Origin: DAOLCO01 sp964612555
Lineage (GTDB): Bacteria; Bdellovibrionota_C; UBA2361; SZUA-149; DAOLCO01
Length of the DNA: 64,000 nt
NCBI GenBank assembly: GCA_964612555.1
Contig: CAZTBW010000004.1
Span: forward strand, 62,001-126,000
Reading direction: 5' to 3'
Below the pieces are notes generated by a model. The model ran no database searches. It was not told where the DNA came from and saw only the letters and a program-made list of their open reading frames with translations. Below are positions 1-9,677 of this stretch, one piece after another (within the stretch, counting starts at the first letter, position 1; the number at the start of each line of letters is the position of its first letter). A program made the position numbers and the translations under genes.

Positions 1-1445
1 AAGAGCATCTGCACAATATCTCTGGAAGAGGTAACGGCAAGTGTAGCATCTCCTCTAGAGATAATCGAGACCTCTTCTCCAAGTGCAGTAAGAATAGTAC
101 TTGTATCATCACTCATTGCTATCCAGTCCGCACCCGGGGGAACCATGCTGTTTGACTGTAAGGCGGTTTTTACTATCTCTTTTAGCGCCTCCAAAACCCT
201 CTCCTTATTTTCCACTTCAAGCAGGAAAGATATTGCAGGTACGGGGAGCAGACGCTGCGTATCAACTGCGGACAGAAAAAAACCAATAGAGCTAACATCT
301 GAAAGAATACTTAAAAGTCTCGGTTCATAATTTAAAATAATATCCCGATTTTCCTGCAAAAGCTTTTCAGTGAACAGCTCTGACAACTCCAAAGAAAGAA
401 TGGTATTTTGAGGTATCGTCTCTCTTCTCTTAACAGAAGATGTAAGGGTGCCCTCCTGATCTTCAGACTTTAAAAATTTCCTGATTTTCTCCGATGCCTT
501 CACTCTTAACTCGGCACCATACGTACTCTCAAAACTCTGGTTAAACGCCATCAACACTTCTTCAGAAGAAGACTTGTCTGATTCCTGCTTTAAAAGTCCC
601 CCACCAAAAGCTTCCTGATGCATACCAAAAGCAAAAGGAAATGCCGTTTCCGGAGCACCCTTAAGACCACCAAAGATCACACTCTTTTTAAGATATTCCA
701 ACTTACCTGCAAGAGAAATAAACTCCCGATCGGAAAATATTTCGGGTAACTTCCCTTGTCGTTCCAGAAACACTTCTTCGATAACTTCCTTACTGGAAGC
801 TGAAACAATATAAGAATCTTTCAGTCCAAGGTACCTGAAGGCAGGAATGATCGCCCCTTTATCCTCAAACTCCAACACACTTAACTCCCCGCTTTGTATC
901 ACCTTGACGGGAGTCCCCTTTTTACTGACGGCATCCGCTATTTCTTTTGCCTTACTTCCCAGATTTTCCAGTTTTAATCGGGTAATAAACCCCGCATGGT
1001 CTTCATCATTTTCACTTTGCACATCAGATTCTGAATGTACAGACTCAGCACGAGAGATAAACTGAGCCGACTCCATGGTGTACACATCGGAAACTTTCTT
1101 TCCATTTAATAAACCTGCCTCTTCAAGTATTGATTCAAATCCACTGAGAGAAGAATCGATACGCTCCTTTATTTCATCCGGAAGGCTCTTTTCCCAATAT
1201 TCTTTCTGCTTCCTGGCAACACCATCAGTATTTAAAAAAAGAAGAAACCCATAAGTACGCTTGGGTAACATCGACACCACTGAACCATCAATTGCGCTCA
1301 GAAAATCATCAAAGACTGTCTCGGGAGCACTACCGGACAATTTCACCGATTTCTTTTCTGAAGAAGCATCCTCCTTTTTGGAGCAGGCTCCTGAAAAGAT
1401 AAATAGTAAGAACAATAAAAATATAGTTGCTTTGTGTATTCTCAT
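1..1445 (-). CDS. Predicted lipoprotein, 3'-truncated by the window edge
   Basis: Reading the minus strand from an ATG at 1445 gives 481 codons with no stop before the left edge, so the C-terminus is missing. The N-terminus is a lipoprotein signal: basic start, hydrophobic core, lipobox FSGAC with Cys21, then a Lys/Asp/Ser linker. The rest is a soluble alpha/beta-looking protein with no motif I can assign. Its start lies 633 bases beyond the start of the CPBP protease gene on the same strand, with 24 bases between the genes. The protein is probably anchored in a membrane leaflet facing the periplasm. Coding is supported by the long open frame and the clean lipobox; the function is unknown. 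Confidence 0.8.
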   Translation of the reverse strand, partial: MRIHKATIFLLFLLFIFSGACSKKEDASSEKKSVKLSGSAPETVFDDFLSAIDGSVVSMLPKRTYGFLLFLNTDGVARKQKEYWEKSLPDEIKERIDSSLSGFESILEEAGLLNGKKVSDVYTMESAQFISRAESVHSESDVQSENDEDHAGFITRLKLENLGSKAKEIADAVSKKGTPVKVIQSGELSVLEFEDKGAIIPAFRYLGLKDSYIVSASSKEVIEEVFLERQGKLPEIFSDREFISLAGKLEYLKKSVIFGGLKGAPETAFPFAFGMHQEAFGGGLLKQESDKSSSEEVLMAFNQSFESTYGAELRVKASEKIRKFLKSEDQEGTLTSSVKRRETIPQNTILSLELSELFTEKLLQENRDIILNYEPRLLSILSDVSSIGFFLSAVDTQRLLPVPAISFLLEVENKERVLEALKEIVKTALQSNSMVPPGADWIAMSDDTSTILTALGEEVSIISRGDATLAVTSSRDIVQML

Positions 1446-1469
1446 CACTTTTTTCCGGATATTTAAAAA

Positions 1470-2078
1470 TTACCTACTGCCTGATTTAAAGAAAAATCTA
1501 AAATATAAAATTGCCAGGAAGTCATAAATAACATGAAAGATAATTGGTGCCCACAAAGAGCCAAATAATTCATATACCAAACCAAACACAATCCCTATCA
1601 AAAAATAGAGAATTAAAAGTTGATAAAACCTCCTCAACTCAAAAGCAAAGTGGGCAAGGGAGAACAGGACACTTGTAAAAATCACACCAAGATAAGGCTG
1701 TAATAACCCTCTGAAAAAAAATTCTTCTCCTATACCCGCCGCAAGAGAAATGACTACTGCATGCCAGATACCAAGCCTTGAGACAAGAGGAACGATCATC
1801 TCATCGATAAAACCGGTCATCCACCTCCACTCTCTCTGATAACTCACCCGTACAAGAGCAGTATTACATACAAAAAGAAGAACCGCTAAAAGCACGCCAA
1901 AAACAAGCTCTTTGACGTAAGGGTATCTGGGGTATTCTAATCTCCCGAGAAAAAAAGAAGTTACCAGGTAAATCAGGAGTAAAACTCCTTCACAGAGCAG
2001 GGCAATAATAATAAGTTGATCTGGAGAAATACCGTCCAGATCTATTACTGGATCAGCCTTGTTTTTTGGTGTATTCAT
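1470..2078 (-). CDS. CPBP-family intramembrane glutamic protease (Abi/CAAX-like)
   Basis: 202-residue polytopic membrane protein. The family signature is visible: Glu118-Glu119 followed by Arg123 (EEFFFR), then a FSLAH motif and a HVIYD motif, which together give the EExxxR, FxxxH and HxxxD elements of CPBP proteases. The eukaryotic members process prenylated CAAX proteins. Bacterial members are linked to bacteriocin self-immunity, envelope stress or unknown substrates, and the substrate cannot be named here. It lies 24 bases upstream of the truncated lipoprotein gene on the same strand, so the two may be co-transcribed. The family call is firm; the role is not known. Confidence 0.85.
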   Translation of the reverse strand: MNTPKNKADPVIDLDGISPDQLIIIALLCEGVLLLIYLVTSFFLGRLEYPRYPYVKELVFGVLLAVLLFVCNTALVRVSYQREWRWMTGFIDEMIVPLVSRLGIWHAVVISLAAGIGEEFFFRGLLQPYLGVIFTSVLFSLAHFAFELRRFYQLLILYFLIGIVFGLVYELFGSLWAPIIFHVIYDFLAILYFRFFFKSGSR

Positions 2079-2233
2079 TATTAACAGCTTTTAGCATAAC
2101 GTATTGAGGGTGAGTCAATATATTACCTTATACATGTCAATTTTAGGCTATTTTTTTATGAATTTAAGACCGATATCCTGATTGGTGTATTTTTAATCAA
2201 TAACCCGGATTATCATTTTTCTGAACCTCGATA

Positions 2234-3856
2234 ATGAAACTATCTCCTTCTAACATATCGGCACTAGAAAAGATCAAGGAAGGGAATGAGCTGGAAAAAG
2301 CCCTGAAGGATTGCCAGCGTCAAGAATTATTATCATTATACACCCCGAAAAATATTGCCCTTGCAAGTGAGCATATTGAAACACTTCTGGAGGAGCACTC
2401 TGATGATGATGTGCTTCGCTTGTTATGGGCACACGCTCAAATCAGTAAAGACATTCTGCCTCTCTCTTTTATCGCTTCATCGGTATATGAAGTGCTCCTG
2501 AAAAACGAAATTCTGGAAAAAGCTCCTCGCCTGACGTTTCTCGTAGTGGCGCCTCTGGCACTTCAACTTGGCACCCATAAAGAGTATCGCATTGGCTTAC
2601 TTATCCTCGGTCATATACTTTCATCTCATACCCCGCATTTTTTCATGACAGAAGAAGAGCGACACGCCTTCTTTGAGCTTATAGACTGGTTTATACAGGA
2701 AGAGAAAACTCTTGCAATCGAGCGCAAGGAAGCAAAAAATTATTTTGACTTTATCGCTTCAGTCTCAGACAATCTCGCTAAAGCCCTCACCAAAAACAAC
2801 TTAAACATTTCCGGCTCAAACATTTCTATTTCAGATACCGACTCTCACCCACTCGATCAACATTCAGCCCCGACATATAAACCCGGGATGTCTGAAGACT
2901 ATACCCTTGGCGAACCTACGGAAGCCTTTAAAAAATCAGAACTCCCACCTTTACCGGACGGTACGGTTACTCACACAGCACACTCCTCTTCACTCAAAGC
3001 TTATTTTTATCCTCTTTCTTTTTTCATTCTGGTTTTTGCCTTATTTTATAACAGGGAAAGCATAGCCGCCTTTACTTCATCACTCTTTCCTGCAAAAATT
3101 CCTCTTGAAGAGAGACTGCTCTTGTCGCTGAATCAGAATAAAACCAATGCCCCCCGGATAAATCCGCTTCCTCCATTTTATTCCCTGTCTATTTCTGCAA
3201 ACAGTTCACTTGAAAAGATCAATGAGCGTCTGAAAAATATTTCTTCCGGAAGTGGTGAAACAAGCAGAAGCGACTCCACCCCACCTGTTTCCGGAACCTA
3301 TTCCGAGCTTGAGGATCTAGAGCCACTGAACAATATTCCTGAAAACGGCGGCGTCATTCCGGAAGGGAACATTCCCGAGGCAAAACCAATACCCACATTT
3401 AAAGGAACTCCCTCCGCATCTTCCATACATTCCCAGAGCACTGAAAATCTTGGTGGCACTGAAAAAGTTCAGGACATATCCGGAAAGGCACCCCCTCCCT
3501 CACTTCCTCCCCATACACGCAACCAGCAAGCGCAAAATCAGGGAACTCCGGCAAGACAATCAAACTCCTCAGAACCAAATGAACTTCCAAACAGACCTCA
3601 ATACCCGGTACTGAACGAAAACGATGTAGAAAAATTCAACCCACCCCTTGTTTTTGAAACAATTTCAGCCACCAACGTACTCTCAGCCCCCACCTTCTTT
3701 TCTCCAAGCATTGTCCGCCTCCAGGCACAAAGCCTTATTGAAGTCACTGCAAGAATCGGAGTATGGCTAGAAATCCGCTCCAACGCCGGACAAACAGGAT
3801 ACATCCTCGCCCAGGACGCAAAACAATCAGACCGACCCAATAGAAGACTTCAGTAG
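2234..3856 (+). CDS. Membrane-anchored protein with C-terminal SH3-like domain
   Basis: 540 residues in three parts. Residues 1-180 are soluble and helix-rich, with no signal peptide. One transmembrane segment lies near residues 256-272. After it comes a long Pro/Ser/Asn-rich linker (about 300-450). The last 60 residues (VLSAPTFFSPSIVRL through GQTGYILAQDAK) read like a bacterial SH3 domain, a fold that often binds peptidoglycan. The inferred topology is an N-terminal domain in the cytoplasm and an SH3-like domain in the periplasm. The gene converges on the patatin gene with 16 bases between stops. The layout parallels the OmpA-like gene at 14.9 kb. I do not recognise a family for the N-terminal domain. 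Confidence 0.75.
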   Translation: MKLSPSNISALEKIKEGNELEKALKDCQRQELLSLYTPKNIALASEHIETLLEEHSDDDVLRLLWAHAQISKDILPLSFIASSVYEVLLKNEILEKAPRLTFLVVAPLALQLGTHKEYRIGLLILGHILSSHTPHFFMTEEERHAFFELIDWFIQEEKTLAIERKEAKNYFDFIASVSDNLAKALTKNNLNISGSNISISDTDSHPLDQHSAPTYKPGMSEDYTLGEPTEAFKKSELPPLPDGTVTHTAHSSSLKAYFYPLSFFILVFALFYNRESIAAFTSSLFPAKIPLEERLLLSLNQNKTNAPRINPLPPFYSLSISANSSLEKINERLKNISSGSGETSRSDSTPPVSGTYSELEDLEPLNNIPENGGVIPEGNIPEAKPIPTFKGTPSASSIHSQSTENLGGTEKVQDISGKAPPPSLPPHTRNQQAQNQGTPARQSNSSEPNELPNRPQYPVLNENDVEKFNPPLVFETISATNVLSAPTFFSPSIVRLQAQSLIEVTARIGVWLEIRSNAGQTGYILAQDAKQSDRPNRRLQ

Positions 3857-3859
3857 ATT

Positions 3860-3892
3860 AGCCCGCTAAAGATCAATTTTCATCTTTGGGCT
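3860..3892. terminator. Possible hairpin between convergent genes
   Basis: AGCCC-GCTAAAGAT pairs with ATCTTT-GGGCT across a short AT loop, with a 3-base bulge. It sits exactly between the stop of the SH3-like protein gene and the 3' end of the patatin gene. No clear T-run follows on either strand, so a terminator role is only suggested. Confidence 0.3.
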
Positions 3893-5018
3893 GATAAAGA
3901 AAAGGACTGTTTTCTGATTTCAGATTATCTGCCTTCATCAAAAGCTCGACTGTTTCATTGTACCCGAGTTCAATAAGGGCGCTGATGTACTCCGGGTGTA
4001 GTGCGGCATAAGAAAGTACTTCATAGGCAAGCTCTTCACCCATTTTGTGTTTAAGAATCCTGAAAATAGGCCACGTTGGTCCAAGCGCATCAATAAAATT
4101 CTTTGTGGATTTACCAACTGCCTGTTTCAGCAGAGTTCCAAATGGAGACGTGTTCACCACCTCGAACATTCTTGAAGGCATCACACAAAAACTGGATTCC
4201 CGGGCGAGTATTTCCCAGTCCGGTCTTGTATCGTGTGGTTCTCCATAATGATCAAACCACCACCGTCTGCCGGACGAATCAAGAAGAAGTATCGCATCTG
4301 CCCCTAAACGAAGCGCGGGGTCGACAGGGATGTTATCACAAATACCGCCATCAACAAGTCGAACCTCATGCTTCTCAAGATTAAGATCAACTGCCGGAAG
4401 AACGGAGGGGAGCGCAGCAGAAGCAAAACCATGAGAGGCAGTAAGTTCATCAAGACAGAGTAGTTCAAAATTTGCCCCTGCAAGAGACTCCTCTCCGGGA
4501 ACCTCTTTACATACCGCAAGTAAAAGTGCCTTTCTCTCCACCCCTTCCATCGTAGTCATCACGGCAACAGAAGAAAGATCAGAAGGCAAGGAACCCGCAG
4601 TTAAACCCCCAAGTGCGCGGATTGCTTCATTTACCTCATTTTTAAGAGGGGTAGGGTCAAAAATAGAAACGGTACTTGCAACAGGACCGGGAGAGCGATA
4701 ACGAAGCATTGCAACCTGAATCGCACGAAGAAAGGTTTTGGACATATGTCCTGAAAAAGTATTGCGATATGTTCTTTTAATCCATAGCTCTTCAAGGAGA
4801 TTCAATGAATGACTCAAGGGGTGTCTAAGACCTGCACTGAGAATAAGCGAATTAACCGCACCGATACTTGTGCCGACCACCACCTTGATCTTCTCCTGAG
4901 ACACACTCGTGTGATCGTAAATAGCCTTTAAAGCCCCGACCTGATACGCAGCCCGTGAGCCACCTCCTGAAAGAACAATCCCTAAATTTGAACCTGCTAT
5001 GTTTTTATCTTTATCCAC
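3873..5018 (-). CDS. Patatin-like phospholipase
   Basis: 381 residues. The patatin signatures are present: the oxyanion loop GGGSR at residues 18-22, the nucleophile motif GTSIG with Ser51, and the catalytic Asp in DGG (LVDGGICDNIP). The family hydrolyses acyl esters of phospholipids or neutral lipids. There is no signal peptide or beta-barrel domain, so a cytoplasmic or membrane-peripheral RssA/YchK-like enzyme is more likely than a type V secreted one. It lies 114 bases downstream of tlyA on the same strand. The substrate and any role in membrane turnover are unknown. Confidence 0.9.
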   Translation of the reverse strand: MDKDKNIAGSNLGIVLSGGGSRAAYQVGALKAIYDHTSVSQEKIKVVVGTSIGAVNSLILSAGLRHPLSHSLNLLEELWIKRTYRNTFSGHMSKTFLRAIQVAMLRYRSPGPVASTVSIFDPTPLKNEVNEAIRALGGLTAGSLPSDLSSVAVMTTMEGVERKALLLAVCKEVPGEESLAGANFELLCLDELTASHGFASAALPSVLPAVDLNLEKHEVRLVDGGICDNIPVDPALRLGADAILLLDSSGRRWWFDHYGEPHDTRPDWEILARESSFCVMPSRMFEVVNTSPFGTLLKQAVGKSTKNFIDALGPTWPIFRILKHKMGEELAYEVLSYAALHPEYISALIELGYNETVELLMKADNLKSENSPFLYQPKDEN

Positions 5019-5132
5019 TTCGTTCCCTGTCTCATGAGAAGATGCTCACCTCTCTACTCCCAGTATACCTTATTTTTAGATTCCTGAAGATACCAATTTT
5101 ATCCTTTTATTTTACTCTAGAATGACCTTTCA

Positions 5133-5879
5133 TTATGGCGCTCCCATATAACTGCACCAGATAAAATACTCCTGATTCTCACTCTTCTTGCCCTTAAGTC
5201 TGGAAGGAAGGAGACCTTTCTCCTTCATATGATGAGTACCCAGAACTTCTCTTACCCTGGAAAACGCAATTTCAGCATCCGAAGGGTTTTTTAATATCCC
5301 TCCATCGGCAATATAATGTGGTTCAAGCTCGAATTGAGGCTTGATAAGCATCAAAAGATCAGCTCCATTTGAAATCACCTCTGCAAGAAAAGGAATGACT
5401 TTTGAAAGACTAATAAAACTGACATCCACAACGACAAAATCAGGAACAGGCTCGAACCCTATAGTGGATAATGCATTTGCATGAGTTTTTTCGTAGACCC
5501 TTACCCGAGAATCAATTCTGAGCTTATGGTCAAGCTGATTAGTCCCGACATCAACTGCATACACCAGAGACGCTCCATGCTGAAGCAGACAATCAGTAAA
5601 CCCCCCCGTTGATGAACCCAGATCAAGACACACCCTTCCTTCAGGGCTCAGCAAAAACTCCTCAAGTGCACCCTCAAGTTTTTCCCCACCACGACCTACG
5701 TAGCGAGAATTTCCACCTCTGATTCGAATATCAGCATCAAGAGGCACCATTGTTCCGGATTTTGTAATGGGGACGTTATGAACCAACACTTCGCCGGCAA
5801 GAATCAATGCCTGCCCCTTCTCACGTGTCGGTACAAGCTTTCTTTCCAGTAAAAGCTTATCTAATCGCTGTTTACTCAC
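5133..5879 (-). CDS. tlyA: TlyA-family rRNA 2'-O-methyltransferase
   Basis: 248 residues, normal for the family. An N-terminal S4 RNA-binding domain (RLDKLLLERKLVPTREKGQ, residues 5-23 onward) is followed by an FtsJ-type Rossmann methyltransferase with SAM motif LDLGSSTGGFTD. TlyA proteins methylate 16S and 23S rRNA riboses and set capreomycin sensitivity in mycobacteria; the older name haemolysin A is misleading. The start is 13 bases after the ctpA stop, so it is probably translated from the same message. The family call is strong; the exact methylated nucleotide is not established from sequence. Confidence 0.9.
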   Translation of the reverse strand: MSKQRLDKLLLERKLVPTREKGQALILAGEVLVHNVPITKSGTMVPLDADIRIRGGNSRYVGRGGEKLEGALEEFLLSPEGRVCLDLGSSTGGFTDCLLQHGASLVYAVDVGTNQLDHKLRIDSRVRVYEKTHANALSTIGFEPVPDFVVVDVSFISLSKVIPFLAEVISNGADLLMLIKPQFELEPHYIADGGILKNPSDAEIAFSRVREVLGTHHMKEKGLLPSRLKGKKSENQEYFIWCSYMGAP

Positions 5880-5892
5880 TCAGACAGAGACA

Positions 5893-7380
5893 CTACTCAA
5901 CGATACTCATAATATCAGCTTCATCCTCTTCCTCTTCAGAATCCCCTCTTTCATTCCCGGCAGCAGGTAATGACAAACCGGTTTTCCCGAAACGATCCCA
6001 GGCAACAAGCAGCTTATACGCTTCATCAAGCTGAGAATCCAGTGAAAGCAGATTAGCCAAATCCATTTTCATAAGAGAGCGAACCGTAATAGGCTCTCTC
6101 TCATCGGCATTCAGAGTTTCCCCACTCCCGGACTTTCCCTGATCAGGTTTCACTGATGGATTTTTTATCGCACCGGGAAGGTCTTTTTCCTTAACCCGAG
6201 GCTGTGCCAGCGGAAGAGACTGCTCAGCCTGAGTTCTATCTTCCGGAGATACCACTTTTAACTCGACTTCAATATCAGGCTTGATTCCTTCAGCCTGAAT
6301 AGACCTTCCACTCTTGGTATAATAAAGCGCAGTGGTAAGTCGCAGCGCATCTCCCGACTCCATAGGGAGTACTGTCTGCACACTCCCCTTACCAAATGTC
6401 TGTTTACCCATGATCAACGCACGACCATGGTCCTGCAAAGCCCCGGCAATGATTTCAGAGGCAGAGGCAGAACCCTCATTAACAAGTACTATTATTGGAT
6501 ATTCAGGCTCCATAGCATCATTATGAGCAAAAAATTTCTGCTTCTGACTTTCCAGACGCCCCTCGGTGTACACCACCACACCTTCCTTAAGAAAAAGATC
6601 AGCAATACGAATCGCCTGATTTAAAAGTCCACCGGGGTTATTTCGAACATCAATGATAAGCCCTTTTAAACCGATCTTGCCATTTAAACCATCAAGATCC
6701 TTCAGTGCCTGACGGAACTCATCTGAAGAACCCTCCTGAAACTGCGCAAGACGAATATATCCATACTCCTTTCCGAGCGAACGGTACCGCACACTCTTTA
6801 CCTTGATAATATCCCGCACTACCGCAATTGGCAGTAAGTCTTTTCTTCCTTTTCTATTAATGGAAATCATAACGGAAGTCCCTTTTGGACCTCGCATTCT
6901 TTTTACCGCATCCTCAAGAGAAAGATTCTTCGTAAACTCATCCTCGATCTTGATAATCTGATCTCCTGCTTTCACACCGGCTCTGAATGCGGGGGAATCT
7001 TCAATAGGAGCTACTACAGTAAGTACTCCCTCTTTAACTGTTATCTCAATACCAAGACCACCAAATTCACCCGAGGTTTCTTCTCTCAGTGAATCATAAT
7101 GTTGCTTGTTCATGTATCCGGTATGAGGATCAAGAGTGGAGAGCATCCCCTTGATGGCACCTTCAACAAGACTTTCAATATCCACCATCTCAACGTAGTT
7201 CTTCTCAACAAGCCCTAAAACATCTGAAAATGTTTTTAAAATTCTATATTCGTCCTTGGAATCATTCTGGACAGCTTCAGCCAGCTCTATGGTCTTTGCA
7301 AAAGCAAAACCGAGAAGAAAAGTAAACAGGAGAAAAACAAAGGATTTAAATGTACTATTTATGTGTCTCATCTTATGCAC
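5893..7380 (-). CDS. ctpA: Carboxy-terminal processing protease (S41) with PDZ domain
   Basis: 495 residues. An uncleaved or signal-type hydrophobic N-terminus (about 12-30) is followed by a helical region, a PDZ domain (about 100-180), and the S41 core. The catalytic Ser306 in GSASASE and Lys331 in TFGKG are 25 residues apart, as in characterised CtpA/Prc enzymes. A hydrophilic C-terminal tail of about 90 residues, ending in an acidic stretch, goes beyond the usual core. CtpA proteases act in the periplasm and in several bacteria degrade peptidoglycan hydrolases. The position directly after envC fits a role in controlling septal wall cleavage, which is inference. Confidence 0.93.
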   Translation of the reverse strand: MHKMRHINSTFKSFVFLLFTFLLGFAFAKTIELAEAVQNDSKDEYRILKTFSDVLGLVEKNYVEMVDIESLVEGAIKGMLSTLDPHTGYMNKQHYDSLREETSGEFGGLGIEITVKEGVLTVVAPIEDSPAFRAGVKAGDQIIKIEDEFTKNLSLEDAVKRMRGPKGTSVMISINRKGRKDLLPIAVVRDIIKVKSVRYRSLGKEYGYIRLAQFQEGSSDEFRQALKDLDGLNGKIGLKGLIIDVRNNPGGLLNQAIRIADLFLKEGVVVYTEGRLESQKQKFFAHNDAMEPEYPIIVLVNEGSASASEIIAGALQDHGRALIMGKQTFGKGSVQTVLPMESGDALRLTTALYYTKSGRSIQAEGIKPDIEVELKVVSPEDRTQAEQSLPLAQPRVKEKDLPGAIKNPSVKPDQGKSGSGETLNADEREPITVRSLMKMDLANLLSLDSQLDEAYKLLVAWDRFGKTGLSLPAAGNERGDSEEEEDEADIMSIVE

Positions 7381-7475
7381 TTAATTATTTTAGCCTGACA
7401 CTAATGAATATGATTATTGTGTTTAAGATTACTTGGGATTAGCAAAAGATACAAGTTATTGTAAATAAACGCTTA

Positions 7476-8675
7476 CTATTGATATTTCACAAGATATTTC
7501 TCAGGATTCAGGGGTTTACCTTCTTTTCTGATTTCAAAATAAAAATTTCTGCCCTTTATGTCCGGCACAGAAGTCCTGCCCACAATATCTCCCGCTTCAA
7601 CCCTCTCATCTATAAACTTTTCCGGCACTATTCTCCCATAGAGAGTATAAAATTCAGCAGGATGCTCAATAATTAAAACATTTCCGAAACCAGGTAATTC
7701 CGAGTTAAATACTACAGTTCCATTTGAAACCGCCCTGACGCTGCTTCCTTCAATTGTGGCAACTTCAATTCCTTTTACAAAAATTATATCAGAAAACTCA
7801 TCATGCTTCTGCTTCCCAAAATGTTGCACCACGGTTCCTTTCTCGACCGGAAAAGGAAGGGAGCCTGAAGTAAATCCGGGGGATGCCGGCACACCCTGAG
7901 TTTTCTTCTCTGCCTTTCTGACTCCACCTGTGATTTTTTGAATTACCTCCTCCAGATTACGCTCTTCCTTACGATAAGAAAGAAGAACGCTTTCCTTTTT
8001 TTTGATCGTTTCCGAAAGTTCTTTTACAAAACGAGCCGCCTCAAGCTGTCTCGGAAGAAGGTCTTTTCTTATATTTGCGATACGCTTCTGGGTCTCTTCC
8101 TCCTCCAGTTTCAATTTATCGAGATCAAAAGAGGTAAGAGAAAGAGTTTCAAGCAAGATCTTGTATTCCTGAAGTTGCTCATTATCATTTTCTACAAGTC
8201 GTTTCAGGTAATCTGCCCGTTTGTAAAAAGAATTAAGCTCAGATGAGATCAAAAGAAAACTTATCGATGTAAGCTTTCTCCTTGATTTATACATTTGAGT
8301 TATTCTATTGGAAAATGAGTCTTTTTTCAGGCTTATCTGTGAAGTGATATCCTGAATCTGTAGTTCAAGTGAATCAATCTGCGTAAGAAGCGATGCGAGC
8401 GATTGTACGCTCATTCCCTCATCTTTCTTTAATTTGGCAAGCTCACCTTCAACCACGGTCAATTTAGCCTGTGCCTGCTCTGAATCTTTTTTAATACTAC
8501 GCATCTCATGCTCGATTCGGGATATTTTCTTTTTAAGCTCCTTCAACTCACCAGCGTATTTTCCGGTAGAAGACATATCAGCAGCGTCCTGAGCAAAGAG
8601 CGAAGAGAACCCGGATATACCACAAAACAGAAATATGATTACCGCAAAAAAAACACTGGGAAAAACTATCTTCAT
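7476..8675 (-). CDS. envC: EnvC-like murein hydrolase activator (degenerate LytM)
   Basis: 399 residues. A signal peptide (about 1-28) is followed by a long coiled coil (about 35-245) and a C-terminal LytM/M23 fold (about 280-399). The zinc-binding HxxxD and HxH motifs of active M23 enzymes are not present: TLYGRI stands where the second motif should be. This is the hallmark of EnvC-type activators, which switch on amidases rather than cutting wall themselves. FtsX recruits EnvC in E. coli, and ftsX ends 5 bases upstream here. Known biology and context together support a septal amidase activator; the partner amidase is not in this window. Confidence 0.9.
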   Translation of the reverse strand: MKIVFPSVFFAVIIFLFCGISGFSSLFAQDAADMSSTGKYAGELKELKKKISRIEHEMRSIKKDSEQAQAKLTVVEGELAKLKKDEGMSVQSLASLLTQIDSLELQIQDITSQISLKKDSFSNRITQMYKSRRKLTSISFLLISSELNSFYKRADYLKRLVENDNEQLQEYKILLETLSLTSFDLDKLKLEEEETQKRIANIRKDLLPRQLEAARFVKELSETIKKKESVLLSYRKEERNLEEVIQKITGGVRKAEKKTQGVPASPGFTSGSLPFPVEKGTVVQHFGKQKHDEFSDIIFVKGIEVATIEGSSVRAVSNGTVVFNSELPGFGNVLIIEHPAEFYTLYGRIVPEKFIDERVEAGDIVGRTSVPDIKGRNFYFEIRKEGKPLNPEKYLVKYQ

Positions 8676-8680
8676 GCTAG

Positions 8681-9676
8681 CTACTCAGTCCACTTTAACA
8701 TTGCAAAGTAACTGCCAACAACACCAAGAAGCCCCCCAAGCCCTATCACAAGAACCGAGTACCAGACGCCCAAAAACGAAAACACTTCATAGGCAACCCC
8801 AACCACCAGAAACGAATTCAAAGGCACAAGAAAAGTACTAAACAAAACATAACAGATAGCAAGAGCAGTCACTCCACCCAACAATCCCTGCAACATTCCA
8901 CTGATCACATAGGGCACTATAACCAAATTTCTGGGAGCTCCCACAAGCTGCATAATATCAATTTCTTCTTTTTGAGATAGAAGCATCAGCTTGACCGTAT
9001 TTGCCACAATAAACACCATCACAGAAAGTACAATGAGAAACACCACAAGAGACATTCTCTGAAGCCCTTCACGAAATCGCTCCGCAGCATCAGCCCAGGG
9101 AGCACCCAGGGTGACTTCATCAACCGTTTCAAATTTTCTTAGCGTCTCCTGGACAAGAGAAAGACTTTCTTTTGTATCAAGCTCTTCCCTGATGCTGAAC
9201 TCAATAGCATGAGGAAGGGGGTTCTCATCAAGACCTTTAAGAATCATGGCATCAGAACCGAAGTCCTGCCTGAAGAGATCAAGCGCTTCTTCTTTTGAAA
9301 TAAATCTGGTAACACCCGTAAGTCCGCTTTCTGCAAGCACCTTATGTACTTCATGCATCTTTTCCGGCTCAGCACTTTTCTTGAAGTAGACCATCCCTTC
9401 ATTGGAAGGACCAACCTGTGAAAGAAGTCGTCCGATGTTATAGTCAAAAAGAAGAAAGAGAGTCAGCATAAACAAGGAAGAAGACACAATAATATAAGAA
9501 GAGAGCGTACTTAAAGGCTCGGAAGCAAGAACATTCCAGGTTCTTGAAATAATATTAAAATAAAATGAAAAATTGGATTCAAGTGGAAGCTCCTGCTCTT
9601 CCTCCCAATACTCCGTCAAAAATGTAGAGTTAAAAGGCACTTCAACTTCCCGAATCGGTATTGATCTCTGTCCCAT
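8681..9676 (-). CDS. ftsX: Cell-division ABC permease FtsX
   Basis: 331 residues with the FtsX plan: cytoplasmic N-terminus, TM1 near residues 60-80, a periplasmic domain of about 130 residues (VYFKKSAEPEKMHEV to the AERFREGL helix), then three more transmembrane segments in the C-terminal third. FtsX with FtsE senses divisome state and activates periplasmic amidase activators of the EnvC class. The N-terminal cytoplasmic tail is about 55 residues and acidic, somewhat long for the family. It starts 1 base after the ftsE stop, indicating translational coupling, and envC follows directly. Confidence 0.93.
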   Translation of the reverse strand: MGQRSIPIREVEVPFNSTFLTEYWEEEQELPLESNFSFYFNIISRTWNVLASEPLSTLSSYIIVSSSLFMLTLFLLFDYNIGRLLSQVGPSNEGMVYFKKSAEPEKMHEVHKVLAESGLTGVTRFISKEEALDLFRQDFGSDAMILKGLDENPLPHAIEFSIREELDTKESLSLVQETLRKFETVDEVTLGAPWADAAERFREGLQRMSLVVFLIVLSVMVFIVANTVKLMLLSQKEEIDIMQLVGAPRNLVIVPYVISGMLQGLLGGVTALAICYVLFSTFLVPLNSFLVVGVAYEVFSFLGVWYSVLVIGLGGLLGVVGSYFAMLKWTE

Positions 9677-9677
9677 C